64,000 nucleotides of DNA from Bacteroidaceae bacterium (GTDB lineage Bacteria > Bacteroidota > Bacteroidia > Bacteroidales > Bacteroidaceae), in the NCBI GenBank assembly GCA_030843315.1, contig JAUUPT010000016.1, forward strand, positions 5,067 to 69,066, in the 5' to 3' direction. The translations under genes and the position numbers were made by a program. Within the stretch, counting starts at the first letter, position 1; every line of letters begins with the position of its first letter. Below are positions 16,137 through 24,585 of the stretch, one piece after another. Below the pieces are notes generated by a model. The model ran no database searches. It was given only the letters and a program-made list of their open reading frames with translations, and had not been told where the DNA came from.

Positions 16137-19061
16137 ATGAAAAAGATTCTTTTTTCGCTTTTGCTCCTATCCTCGATGGGATATGGAACGGCTTATTCGC
16201 AACAGCCGGTATCGGCAGATACAACAACAGTATTCACCAATCCGGTTCTTTGGGCAGATGTTCCCGACCCTGACGTCATCAGGGTAAACGATGACTTTTA
16301 TCTGATGAGTACGACTATGCATCTGATGCCCGGTGCTCCCATGATGCACTCAAGGGATTTGGTAAACTGGGAAACCGTCAGCTATGTATTTGATAAACTT
16401 ACTGATACGCCCAACTATGATTTGAAGGACGGCACCGTTTATGGACGCGGCCAATGGGCTACTTCCATCCGCTACCACGATGGCAGATACTATGCTTTGT
16501 TTTCTCCTAATGATGTTCCTTATCGTTCTTATATCTATTCGACGGAGAACCCGGCAGGAAAATGGGAATTGCTGTCCCGGACGGAGCACTTCCATGATTC
16601 ATCCCTTTTCTTTGATGACGACGGGAGAGTATATGTCTTCTACGGCACCGGTTCGCTCCGAGAGTTGAAGTCCGACCTTTCGGGAGTAAAGGAAGGCGGG
16701 GTGGATATGCGCATATTTGAGCCTGAACCCGATGAAACCGGATTGCTGGAAGGCAGCCGGGCCATTAAATATAAAGGAAAATATTATCTGCTGATGATTT
16801 CCTGGCCCAAAGATGGAAAACGGAGGCAAGTGTGCTACCGGGCAGACAAGATTACCGGACCTTATGAAAAGAAAGTTATTCTGGAGGATGATTTCGATGG
16901 CTTTGGCTATGTAGGGCAAGGCTGCATTGTAGACGATGCAAAAGGAAACTGGTATGGAGTCGTCTTTCAAGACCGTGGCGGTGTGGGGCGCGTACTTACA
17001 TTGATGCCTTGCCGATGGGAAGATGGCTGGCCGATGTTGGGAGATAAGGACGGACGTGTGCCGAAAGTGATGGAGAAACCCGTACAAGGCTATCCGGCGA
17101 TTCCATTGGTGGTAAGTGATGATTTTAGCGGTAAAGAGTTGAAGATAAACTGGCAATGGAACCATAATCCGGTAAATGATGCATGGTCGCTCGCTGAACG
17201 TTCCGGCTACTTGCGTCTGAAAACCAGCCGGGTGGTTGATAATCTGTATGCCGCGCCCAACACGCTGACCCAGCGTATGGAAGGCCCGCAATGCACCGGA
17301 ACGGTGGCATTGGACCTTTCCCGGATGAAGGATGGCGACATTTCAGGTTTCTGTGCCTTCAACGGGCATTCCGGTTTGCTGTCGGTCATCGCTGATGGAG
17401 ATAAGAAGTACCTCGCTATGTCAACCAATGTAGTGAACTTGCGCGATTCCGATAAAGCTATTACAAAAGTAGAAACCGATGAAAAGGAACGGGTGGAATT
17501 GATGCAGGATATCGTTTATCTGCGCATTGATTCTGATTTCCGCCTCGGCCGGGACATGGCAGCTTTTTATTATAGTCTCGACAACAAGACATGGAATAAG
17601 ATAGGGACAGACTTCAAGATGATATTCGACTATACAAGGCTCTTTATGGGAACTAAGTTTGCTATCTTCAATTATGCCACAAAGGCAGTAGGCGGATATG
17701 TAGATGTGGACTTCTTCGAATATAAAACGGACGTTTGCCATGCGCAAAATCCCATTGTCCAGACCTGGTGCACACCTGACCCGGCTCCAATGGTTTATAA
17801 AGATTCGGTTTATGTTTACACCGGACATGATGAGGACGGTTCGGACTGGTTCCACATGAATGAATGGCGTGTCTATTCCACAGCCGATATGGCGAACTGG
17901 ACGGACCATGGCTCGCCACTTGCATTAGAAGATTTCAAGTGGGCTTCTAAAGAAGCATGGGCCTCGCAATGCATTGAGCGCAACGGTAAATTCTATTGGT
18001 ACATTTGTGCGCAGGAAGAAGAAAGTCAGAATATGGCTATCGGCGTTGCTGTCGGTGATACTCCGACGGGACCGTTCCACGATGCGCTTGGCCGACCTTT
18101 GGTAAAAGGAGGATGGGGTTATATTGACCCTACCGTTTGGGTTGATGAGGATGGACAAGCCTATCTTTATTGGGGAAATCCCGGTGTATTCTATGTAAAG
18201 CTGAACGAAGACATGATTTCTTATAGCGGCGACGTGGTAGAGATTGAGCAGAATGAAGCTAACTTCGGAGGTCCTAAAGATTTGCCGGAAGGAAAGACAA
18301 AGGACGATTATAAAGATTTGTATGAAGAAGGCCCCTGGTTTTACAAACGTGGAGGCAAGTATTATCTGCTTTATGCTGCCGGAGGAGTTCCCGAACACAT
18401 TTCTTATTCTATGAGCGACAGTCCCACCGGCCCGTGGAAATATATGGGAAATATTATGCCCCTGCAAGACACCGGCGCCTTTACCAATCATTGTGGCGTG
18501 ATTGATTTTAAAGGGAATTCCTATTTCTTTTATCATACGGGTAAGTTGCCGAATGGAGGTGGATTCAACCGCTCCACCGCGGTAGAACAGTTTACGTACA
18601 ACCCGAATGGGACTTTTCCTATTATCAATATGACCCAGGAAGGAGTCTCTCCGGTCGGAACGTTTAATCCGTATCGCCGTGTGGAGGCAGAAACAATGGC
18701 CTTTTCCAAAGGCGTGAAATCAGAACCTAACGACGAGACCGGTCTCTATATTTCGGAGATCCATAACGACGATTATATAAAAGTATGTGCTGTTGATTTT
18801 GGAAAACAATCACCCAAATCCTTCACGGCATCTGTTGCAAGTGCGCTACGTGGCGGCTTTATTGAAGTTCGTACTGATAGTGTCAACGGCAAATTGCTGA
18901 CCACACTTTCCGTCTCGCATACCGGCGGATGGGAATGTTGGAATACCCTGACTGTTCCTGTTACGGAATCTGTCGCAGGCTTGCACGATCTCTACTTCGT
19001 ATTCAAAGGAAGAATCGGTTGCAAACTGTTCAACCTGGATTGGTGGGCATTCGAAAAATAG
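16137..19061 (+). CDS. Double GH43 protein with C-terminal CBM6
   Basis: This 974-residue exported protein has a signal peptide to about residue 21. Module 1 (~32-320) has Asp in ADVPDPDVI, Asp in FHDSSLFFDDDG and Glu in LLEGSRAIKYKGKYYLL. A beta-sandwich (~330-530) follows. Module 2 (~540-840) has Asp in CTPDPAPMVY, Asp in YIDPTVWVDEDG and Glu in YEEGPWFYKRG. A CBM6-like domain (~845-974, RVEAETMAFS...FNLDWWAFEK) ends the protein. Both propellers keep all three catalytic residues, so two activities, for example beta-xylosidase plus arabinofuranosidase, are expected in one chain. The message ends at the hairpin at 19162. Confidence 0.88.
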   Translation: MKKILFSLLLLSSMGYGTAYSQQPVSADTTTVFTNPVLWADVPDPDVIRVNDDFYLMSTTMHLMPGAPMMHSRDLVNWETVSYVFDKLTDTPNYDLKDGTVYGRGQWATSIRYHDGRYYALFSPNDVPYRSYIYSTENPAGKWELLSRTEHFHDSSLFFDDDGRVYVFYGTGSLRELKSDLSGVKEGGVDMRIFEPEPDETGLLEGSRAIKYKGKYYLLMISWPKDGKRRQVCYRADKITGPYEKKVILEDDFDGFGYVGQGCIVDDAKGNWYGVVFQDRGGVGRVLTLMPCRWEDGWPMLGDKDGRVPKVMEKPVQGYPAIPLVVSDDFSGKELKINWQWNHNPVNDAWSLAERSGYLRLKTSRVVDNLYAAPNTLTQRMEGPQCTGTVALDLSRMKDGDISGFCAFNGHSGLLSVIADGDKKYLAMSTNVVNLRDSDKAITKVETDEKERVELMQDIVYLRIDSDFRLGRDMAAFYYSLDNKTWNKIGTDFKMIFDYTRLFMGTKFAIFNYATKAVGGYVDVDFFEYKTDVCHAQNPIVQTWCTPDPAPMVYKDSVYVYTGHDEDGSDWFHMNEWRVYSTADMANWTDHGSPLALEDFKWASKEAWASQCIERNGKFYWYICAQEEESQNMAIGVAVGDTPTGPFHDALGRPLVKGGWGYIDPTVWVDEDGQAYLYWGNPGVFYVKLNEDMISYSGDVVEIEQNEANFGGPKDLPEGKTKDDYKDLYEEGPWFYKRGGKYYLLYAAGGVPEHISYSMSDSPTGPWKYMGNIMPLQDTGAFTNHCGVIDFKGNSYFFYHTGKLPNGGGFNRSTAVEQFTYNPNGTFPIINMTQEGVSPVGTFNPYRRVEAETMAFSKGVKSEPNDETGLYISEIHNDDYIKVCAVDFGKQSPKSFTASVASALRGGFIEVRTDSVNGKLLTTLSVSHTGGWECWNTLTVPVTESVAGLHDLYFVFKGRIGCKLFNLDWWAFEK

Positions 19062-19161
19062 ATTACTTTATTACGCTTTGAAGGTTTGAACCGTACTATG
19101 CACCGAGCTGAATCATGCAGAGTACGGAGTTTAATTATACTGAGTATTGGACTCATCTTAT

Positions 19162-19222
19162 ATTAAAAGGCTTTCATTCTATAATTAAAAGGCTTATAAT
19201 TATAGAATGAAAGCCTTTTAAT
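19162..19222. terminator. 26-bp perfect inverted repeat, bidirectional terminator
   Basis: Two perfectly complementary 26-base arms (ATTAAAAGGCTTTCATTC...) enclose a 9-base loop that itself repeats AAAGGCTTA. It is rich in A at the 5' side and T at the 3' side, so it could terminate in both directions. It lies about 100 bp after the double GH43 stop. Confidence 0.7.
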
Positions 19223-19356
19223 TATATCTCAGTCGTAACCTCATCCTGACTGCTTCTGGCATTGTGCTATACTCTTGTTATTCCAGAGTTTTGTTCCCGT
19301 ACGAAACCTCAGTATGTGTGTGATAACTATTTGATTATTAGATTGTAATTGGCATG

Positions 19357-19386
19357 ACGTAACATGAATAGAGATTCATGTTACGT
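19357..19386. promoter_or_regulatory. Inverted repeat related to the xylan box
   Basis: ACGTAACATGAAT and its complement are separated by AGAG. The right part, AGAGATTCATGTTAC (19370-19384), differs at only two of 15 bases from the box upstream of the first operon (13673-13687), so this may be an additional binding site for the same regulator. Confidence 0.5.
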
Positions 19387-19410
19387 TGGAAATAAAAGAT
19401 GTAACCTCTT

Positions 19411-19465
19411 TAGAGATGCGTGTATCATGATTCTGAAGATAAATAATTGGGGACCGCTACATTTG
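19411..19465 (+). promoter_or_regulatory. Xylan locus promoter B: 24-bp box plus -7 element
   Basis: The box 19411-19434 starts TAGAGATGCGTGT and ends TGATTCT, matching promoter A at 21 of 24 positions. The 23-bp gap to TACATTTG (19458-19465) is identical to promoter A. It probably drives the whole GH43-xus-GH10 operon. Confidence 0.7.
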
Positions 19466-19574
19466 CAATGGAAAGTCCACTCTGAACCGGAAAGATATAT
19501 TATGAAAAACACTTTCCTTGATTGTGGCTTAGACACCGAAGAGAAATGATTGATTTATTAATATTCGAAGCATA

Positions 19575-21311
19575 ATGAAGAAACAACATCCTTTTGCACT
19601 TTTGCCCATTCTACTTTTTATATCTCTGGGCATTTCTACTGCCTCATGCAGTTCAAAAAAAGAACCTCAGCTTCCTCTTATTGGAAAGTCTGTAGCACTC
19701 TTTGACAACTTTACTTATAGAGGTGAAGATGATTTTTATACCACTAATCCTCTGCCTGGCGAGGATTACTTCTATAATCCTATCTTGCCGGGCTGGTACT
19801 CCGATCCCAGCATCTGTAGCAATGGAGAAGGAGATTACTTCTTGGCAACGTCCACTTTTACTTACTTCCCGGGCGTACCTCTTTTCCATAGTCGGGACTT
19901 GGTGAACTGGAAGCAGATAGGCCATATCCTGGACCGCCCCTCGCAATTGGTCAATATGGAAGGGCAGGGGGTAAGCGGCGGCATTTTCGCTCCGGCCATT
20001 TCTTACAACTCCCACAACAAGACTTATTATATGATAACCACCAATGTGGGAGCGGGAAACTTTTTCGTAAAGACACAAGATCCTTTCGGGAAATGGTCCG
20101 ACCCCATCATGCTGCCCGAAGTGCAAGGCATTGACCCGTCTTTCTTCTTCGACGAAGACGGAAAAGCATACATTGTCAATAACGACGATGCGCCGGACAA
20201 CAAACCGGAATATGACGGACATCGTACCATCCGCATACAGGAATTTGATGTGAATACGGATAAAACGGTCGGACCGCGTAGGATATTGGTAAATAAAGGT
20301 GCCCGCCCCGAGGACAAACCTATTTGGATTGAAGGGCCGCACATGTACAAAATCAATGGGAAATATTTCCTGATGTCTGCCGAAGGTGGAACCGGCGAAT
20401 GGCATTCGGAAGTAATCTTCCGTGGTGACTCTCCGACGGGCAAATTCACTCCGTGGAAGAACAACCCCATTCTGACACAAAGGCAACTGGAAGCGGAACG
20501 CACCAATCCGGTGACTTGTGCCGGGCATGCCGACTTGATTCAAGCGAAGGAAGGTGACTGGTGGGCAGTCTTTCTGGCGTGTCGTCCCATCAACAACAAG
20601 TTTGAGAATTTGGGTCGCGAGACTTTTCTAATGCCTGTGAAATGGAGCGAAGACGGTTTCCCGTATATGACGCAGGGAAATGACGTGGTGCCCATGATTG
20701 AAAAACGTGAAGGAGTAAAACGCGATACGACTGTGACATTCGGCAACTTTGAAGAGAATGAGACTTTTGACGGCACAGCTTTGGGCATGACTTGGATGAC
20801 GCTACGGACTCCGGCAACCGGCTTGTATTCATTGACCGAAACTCCGGGATATCTTACCTTGAAATGTGCGGATGCGAGTACGGCGGAAAAGACGACTCCC
20901 GCTTTTGTCTGCCGTCGTATACAGCACCATAAGTTTGAGTGCAGTTTCCGAATGCTGTTCGACCCTGCCGATGACAAAGAAGCTGCCGGCCTTCTTTTAT
21001 TTAAAGATGAAACGCATCAGTATTTCCTTGCAGTCAGCAAAAAAGGGGACGGCAAATGCATCTCTCTTCTACAGATAGGCGATGCTGAAAGCAAGACGAT
21101 AGAAAGTCAGCAGATAGAGAATGACGTGAAGGCAATAGACTTGAAAGTAGTGTCGAGAGGGACCTACTATGACTTCTATTATTCGGTAAAAGAGGACCAA
21201 TGGAACCTGTTGTGCAAAAATGTTGAGGCCAGTTATCTATCGACATCTACAGCTGGGGGATTTACGGGAACTACTATCGGTATGTACGCCACTACAAAGA
21301 ACATAAATTAA
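19575..21311 (+). CDS. GH43 lipoprotein (beta-xylosidase/arabinofuranosidase type)
   Basis: This 578-residue protein has a lipobox (TASC, Cys25) followed by SSKKE, so it is a lipoprotein. The propeller at about residues 55-370 carries Asp in GWYSDPSICS, Asp in QGIDPSFFFDEDG and Glu in IWIEGPHMYK. The C-terminal region (~385-578) is the beta-sandwich usual in GH43 xylosidases. It is the first gene of the xus operon, 117 bp before the first SusC. That gap contains a small GC-rich hairpin (21354-21383) that could reduce read-through. It most likely trims imported xylo-oligosaccharides. Confidence 0.88.
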   Translation: MKKQHPFALLPILLFISLGISTASCSSKKEPQLPLIGKSVALFDNFTYRGEDDFYTTNPLPGEDYFYNPILPGWYSDPSICSNGEGDYFLATSTFTYFPGVPLFHSRDLVNWKQIGHILDRPSQLVNMEGQGVSGGIFAPAISYNSHNKTYYMITTNVGAGNFFVKTQDPFGKWSDPIMLPEVQGIDPSFFFDEDGKAYIVNNDDAPDNKPEYDGHRTIRIQEFDVNTDKTVGPRRILVNKGARPEDKPIWIEGPHMYKINGKYFLMSAEGGTGEWHSEVIFRGDSPTGKFTPWKNNPILTQRQLEAERTNPVTCAGHADLIQAKEGDWWAVFLACRPINNKFENLGRETFLMPVKWSEDGFPYMTQGNDVVPMIEKREGVKRDTTVTFGNFEENETFDGTALGMTWMTLRTPATGLYSLTETPGYLTLKCADASTAEKTTPAFVCRRIQHHKFECSFRMLFDPADDKEAAGLLLFKDETHQYFLAVSKKGDGKCISLLQIGDAESKTIESQQIENDVKAIDLKVVSRGTYYDFYYSVKEDQWNLLCKNVEASYLSTSTAGGFTGTTIGMYATTKNIN

Positions 21312-21428
21312 CCTTAAATGATAACATTATGAAGTATAAGTATGATGACGGTTAGCTTCGGCCGGCTTCTCCGGGTGGGAAGCGAATAGAGTAAACGAGA
21401 AAATATTAAATCTAAAACTAAGTAATAA

Positions 21429-24400
21429 ATGAAAAATGTAAAGAAACAATTCCGAACGATTCCTTACTTGCTTTTGTGTATGTTGCTGAGTTGTGTTACG
21501 GTTCATGCACAAAATACAATAACGGTGAAGGGGTCCGTGGTCGACAGTAAGGGGGAAACCATTATTGGAGTCAATGTAACACTGAAAGGAAACAATTCAA
21601 TAGGTACGATTACAGATATGGACGGAAACTTTGTATTGTCCGTCCCAAATAACAATTCAGTGTTGGTCGTTTCATACATTGGTATGAAAACAAAGGAGAT
21701 AAAGGTAACAGGAAATAAACTGCTGAAAATTACCTTGGAAGATGATGCCGAGCTATTGGACGAAGTCGTTGTAGTGGGCTATGGACAGCAAAAGAAAGCC
21801 AGTGTGGTAGGTTCTATTACACAGACCACGGGTAAAGTGCTAGAACGTGCCGGTGGTGTGGCAGATATTGGTGCGGCGCTGACCGGTAATCTTCCGGGCG
21901 TGGTGACTACTTCCAGTACCGGTATGCCGGGCGAGGAAGACCCTAAAATTGTGATTCGTGGTGTCAGCTCATGGAACAACAGCGACCCGTTGGTTCTGGT
22001 AGATGGCATTGAGCGTCCGATGAACAGTGTCGATATCAGTTCCGTACAGTCCATCTCTGTTTTGAAAGATGCTTCTGCAACGGCGGTGTATGGTGTGAAG
22101 GGTGCGAACGGCGTTATTCTGATTACTACCAAGCGCGGAAGCGATGGAAAAGCCCGGATAGAAGTCGGCTTCAACGCTACGGCAAAAGTGGTATCCCAAT
22201 TGCCGCGTTCCCTGGGTTCGGCGGATGCTTTGTATGTACGCAACCAGGCTATTGAGAATGAGCTGGGGCTTAATCCGGAATCCTGGGGCAATATTACTTC
22301 AGCCGAGGTTATGGATAAATATCGTAATCCGGCCGATCTGGCTGAGGCCGAACGCTATCCGAATGTAGACTGGCAGAAGGCTTTGTTCAAGGATTATGCA
22401 ATGGCCTACAACGCCAATATCAATATATCAGGTGGTACGAAATTCGTCAAGTATTTCACGTCAATCGATTTCCAGAACGAGGGGGACTTGTTCCGTGAAT
22501 ATGATAACGGCCGCGGCTACACTACCGGATATGGCTATAACCGTATCAATGTCCGCAGCAACCTGGACTTCACGCTGACAAAGACTACGCTGTTGAAGGC
22601 CAATATTGCCGGTTCGCACGGGTTGAAGCAGCAGCCCTGGGATGTCAATGACAATTCATACGCTGCATCCCAATTGTGGCAGGCAGCTTATAGTGCTCCT
22701 TCTGATATCTTTCTGCCCGTTTATTCGGATGGTTCCTGGGGATATTATCCCAATAATGAGCAGGGTGCTCCCAACTCGGCCATGAACCTGGCATTGAGCG
22801 GCGCCGAGAAGAAGACGACTACCCGCATTAATACGGACTTTACGCTGGAGCAAGATTTAGGCTTCCTGCTGAAAGGCTTGAAAGCCAGCGCCACCGTTTC
22901 ATGGGACAACGTATTTGTCGAAGTGAAACGTGGTATAGACGACTCGAACAACGGGCCTCAGAAGAAATGGATCAATCCCGAAACCGGAGAAGTGCAGTAT
23001 AAGAACGATCAGAACTCCAATAATAACTTTGACTTTAACGAGGGCATCAAATGGGGTAATAAAGGTGGCGAAATAGACAATAACCAGACGCAGCGCAACC
23101 TCTTCTACCAGGCACAACTGAACTGGGCAGGTACATTCGGCAAGCACTCAGTTTCTGCTATGGGAGTGTTCAACCGCACGGAACGTGCTACCGGAAGTGA
23201 ATTCACCCATTATCGTGAGGACTGGGCTTTCCGTACTACGTACGATTATGCCGGCCGTTACTTTCTGGAATATAACGGTGCATACAACGGTTCCGAGAAA
23301 TTCAGTGCGGACAACCGCTTTGCATTCTTCAACTCAGGCGCTTTGGGCTGGATGGTCAGTGAGGAGAAGTTCTTCAAGCCTCTCAAGAAGTATGTGGATA
23401 TGTTGAAGTTCAGATACTCGTATGGCGAAATTGGTGACGACAATGTGGGTGACCGCTGGTTGTATGCCACTCAATGGGCATACGGCGAAGGAGACAACGG
23501 CAGTATCGCCAAGATGGGGCCTAAGGGTGAAAACAGCCCTTATGTATGGTATCGCGAATCATCCGTAGGTAATCCCGACGTGCATTGGGAGAAAGCAATC
23601 AAGCAGAATCTGGGTGTAGATTATTCATTCTTCGATGGCCTGGTTGCCGGTAGCCTGGAATTCTTCCATGAAAAGCGTTCCGATATTCTGGTAGCCGGCG
23701 GTAGCCGCTCCGTTCCGTCCTATTTCGGGGCAACTCCTGCTACAGCCAATTTGGGCAGGGTACGCACCAAAGGTTATGAACTGGAAATGCGTCTGAATAA
23801 AACGTTCCGCAATGGTCTGCGCTTGTGGGGGAATTTCAGTATGACTCATGCCGAGAATAAAGTATTGCAGTATGACGATGCCCAATTCCTGCCCGACTAT
23901 CAGAAAACAGCCGGTTATGCCATTGGCCAGGATCATTCTTACATTGACAACGGCTATGCCAATACCTGGGATGAGGTAATTGGCATGACGCAACACGACA
24001 CGAATGACAACCAGAAATTGCCGGGACAATATGTCATTGTCGACTTCAATGGCGACGGTGTGATTGACTCCAACGATAATGCACCTTATGGTTATACAGG
24101 AACTCCGCAGAATACTTACAATGCGACTGTAGGTTTTGAATGGAAAGGTTTCAGTGCTTTTCTTCAGTTCTATGGTGTAACCAATGTAGATCGTTACGTA
24201 AGCTTTATCTCTTTGAGCGGACACTTGGATACCGTCTTCGACGAAGGTTCCTATTGGACAAAAGATAATACGGGAGCAGATGCCCCGATGCCCCGATGGA
24301 ATTCTACGCCGAGCTACTACGAAGGTACGCGCTATCATTACGACGGTTCTTATATCCGCCTGAAGAATGCGGAAGTTGCTTATACTTTCACTGACGGATG

Positions 24401-24575
24401 GATTAAGAAGCTCGGACTCTCCAATTTCAAGATTTATCTGAATGGTAACAACCTCTGGGTATGGTCACGTATGCCGGACGACCGTGAGTCTAATTTTGCA
24501 GGTACAGGCCTGGCTTCTCAGGGAGCTTATCCTACTTTGAAGCGTTTCAACTTAGGCATTAAATTCAATCTTTAA
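21429..24575 (+). CDS. xusA: SusC-like TonB-dependent transporter (XusA type)
   Basis: This 1048-residue outer-membrane protein imports xylan oligosaccharides with its SusD partner. A signal peptide (to ~28) precedes a CarboxypepD_reg-like domain (~32-115, VKGSVVDSKGETIIGVNVTLKG). The TonB-box-like DEVVVVGYG comes next, then the plug (~130-240, VIRGVSSWNNSDPLVLVDGIERP...GVILITTKRG), and a 22-strand barrel ending in the aromatic LKRFNLGIKFNL. The order SusC-SusD-SusC-SusD-XusE-GH10 is the xus core defined in Prevotella bryantii and Bacteroides, which supports the name. The SusD partner starts 10 bp downstream. Confidence 0.9.
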   Translation: MKNVKKQFRTIPYLLLCMLLSCVTVHAQNTITVKGSVVDSKGETIIGVNVTLKGNNSIGTITDMDGNFVLSVPNNNSVLVVSYIGMKTKEIKVTGNKLLKITLEDDAELLDEVVVVGYGQQKKASVVGSITQTTGKVLERAGGVADIGAALTGNLPGVVTTSSTGMPGEEDPKIVIRGVSSWNNSDPLVLVDGIERPMNSVDISSVQSISVLKDASATAVYGVKGANGVILITTKRGSDGKARIEVGFNATAKVVSQLPRSLGSADALYVRNQAIENELGLNPESWGNITSAEVMDKYRNPADLAEAERYPNVDWQKALFKDYAMAYNANINISGGTKFVKYFTSIDFQNEGDLFREYDNGRGYTTGYGYNRINVRSNLDFTLTKTTLLKANIAGSHGLKQQPWDVNDNSYAASQLWQAAYSAPSDIFLPVYSDGSWGYYPNNEQGAPNSAMNLALSGAEKKTTTRINTDFTLEQDLGFLLKGLKASATVSWDNVFVEVKRGIDDSNNGPQKKWINPETGEVQYKNDQNSNNNFDFNEGIKWGNKGGEIDNNQTQRNLFYQAQLNWAGTFGKHSVSAMGVFNRTERATGSEFTHYREDWAFRTTYDYAGRYFLEYNGAYNGSEKFSADNRFAFFNSGALGWMVSEEKFFKPLKKYVDMLKFRYSYGEIGDDNVGDRWLYATQWAYGEGDNGSIAKMGPKGENSPYVWYRESSVGNPDVHWEKAIKQNLGVDYSFFDGLVAGSLEFFHEKRSDILVAGGSRSVPSYFGATPATANLGRVRTKGYELEMRLNKTFRNGLRLWGNFSMTHAENKVLQYDDAQFLPDYQKTAGYAIGQDHSYIDNGYANTWDEVIGMTQHDTNDNQKLPGQYVIVDFNGDGVIDSNDNAPYGYTGTPQNTYNATVGFEWKGFSAFLQFYGVTNVDRYVSFISLSGHLDTVFDEGSYWTKDNTGADAPMPRWNSTPSYYEGTRYHYDGSYIRLKNAEVAYTFTDGWIKKLGLSNFKIYLNGNNLWVWSRMPDDRESNFAGTGLASQGAYPTLKRFNLGIKFNL

Positions 24576-24585
24576 TTCAAGTATC

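Larger units (their letters stand above)
19062..19574. other. Intergenic control region between the two xylan operons
   Basis: I see no convincing gene; a 61-codon frame at 19364 runs through the regulatory motifs and looks like chance. The region holds the 26-bp inverted repeat terminator, a 13-bp-arm inverted repeat with loop AGAG (19357-19386), the conserved 24-bp box (19411-19434) and a -7 element (19458-19465). The GH43 message would have a leader of about 100 nt. Confidence 0.65.

Noticed and set aside
19364..19549. 61-codon frame between the two xylan operons
   Set aside because: It runs across the inverted repeat, the shared box and the -7 element, and it has no protein-like features; regulatory DNA explains the sequence better.
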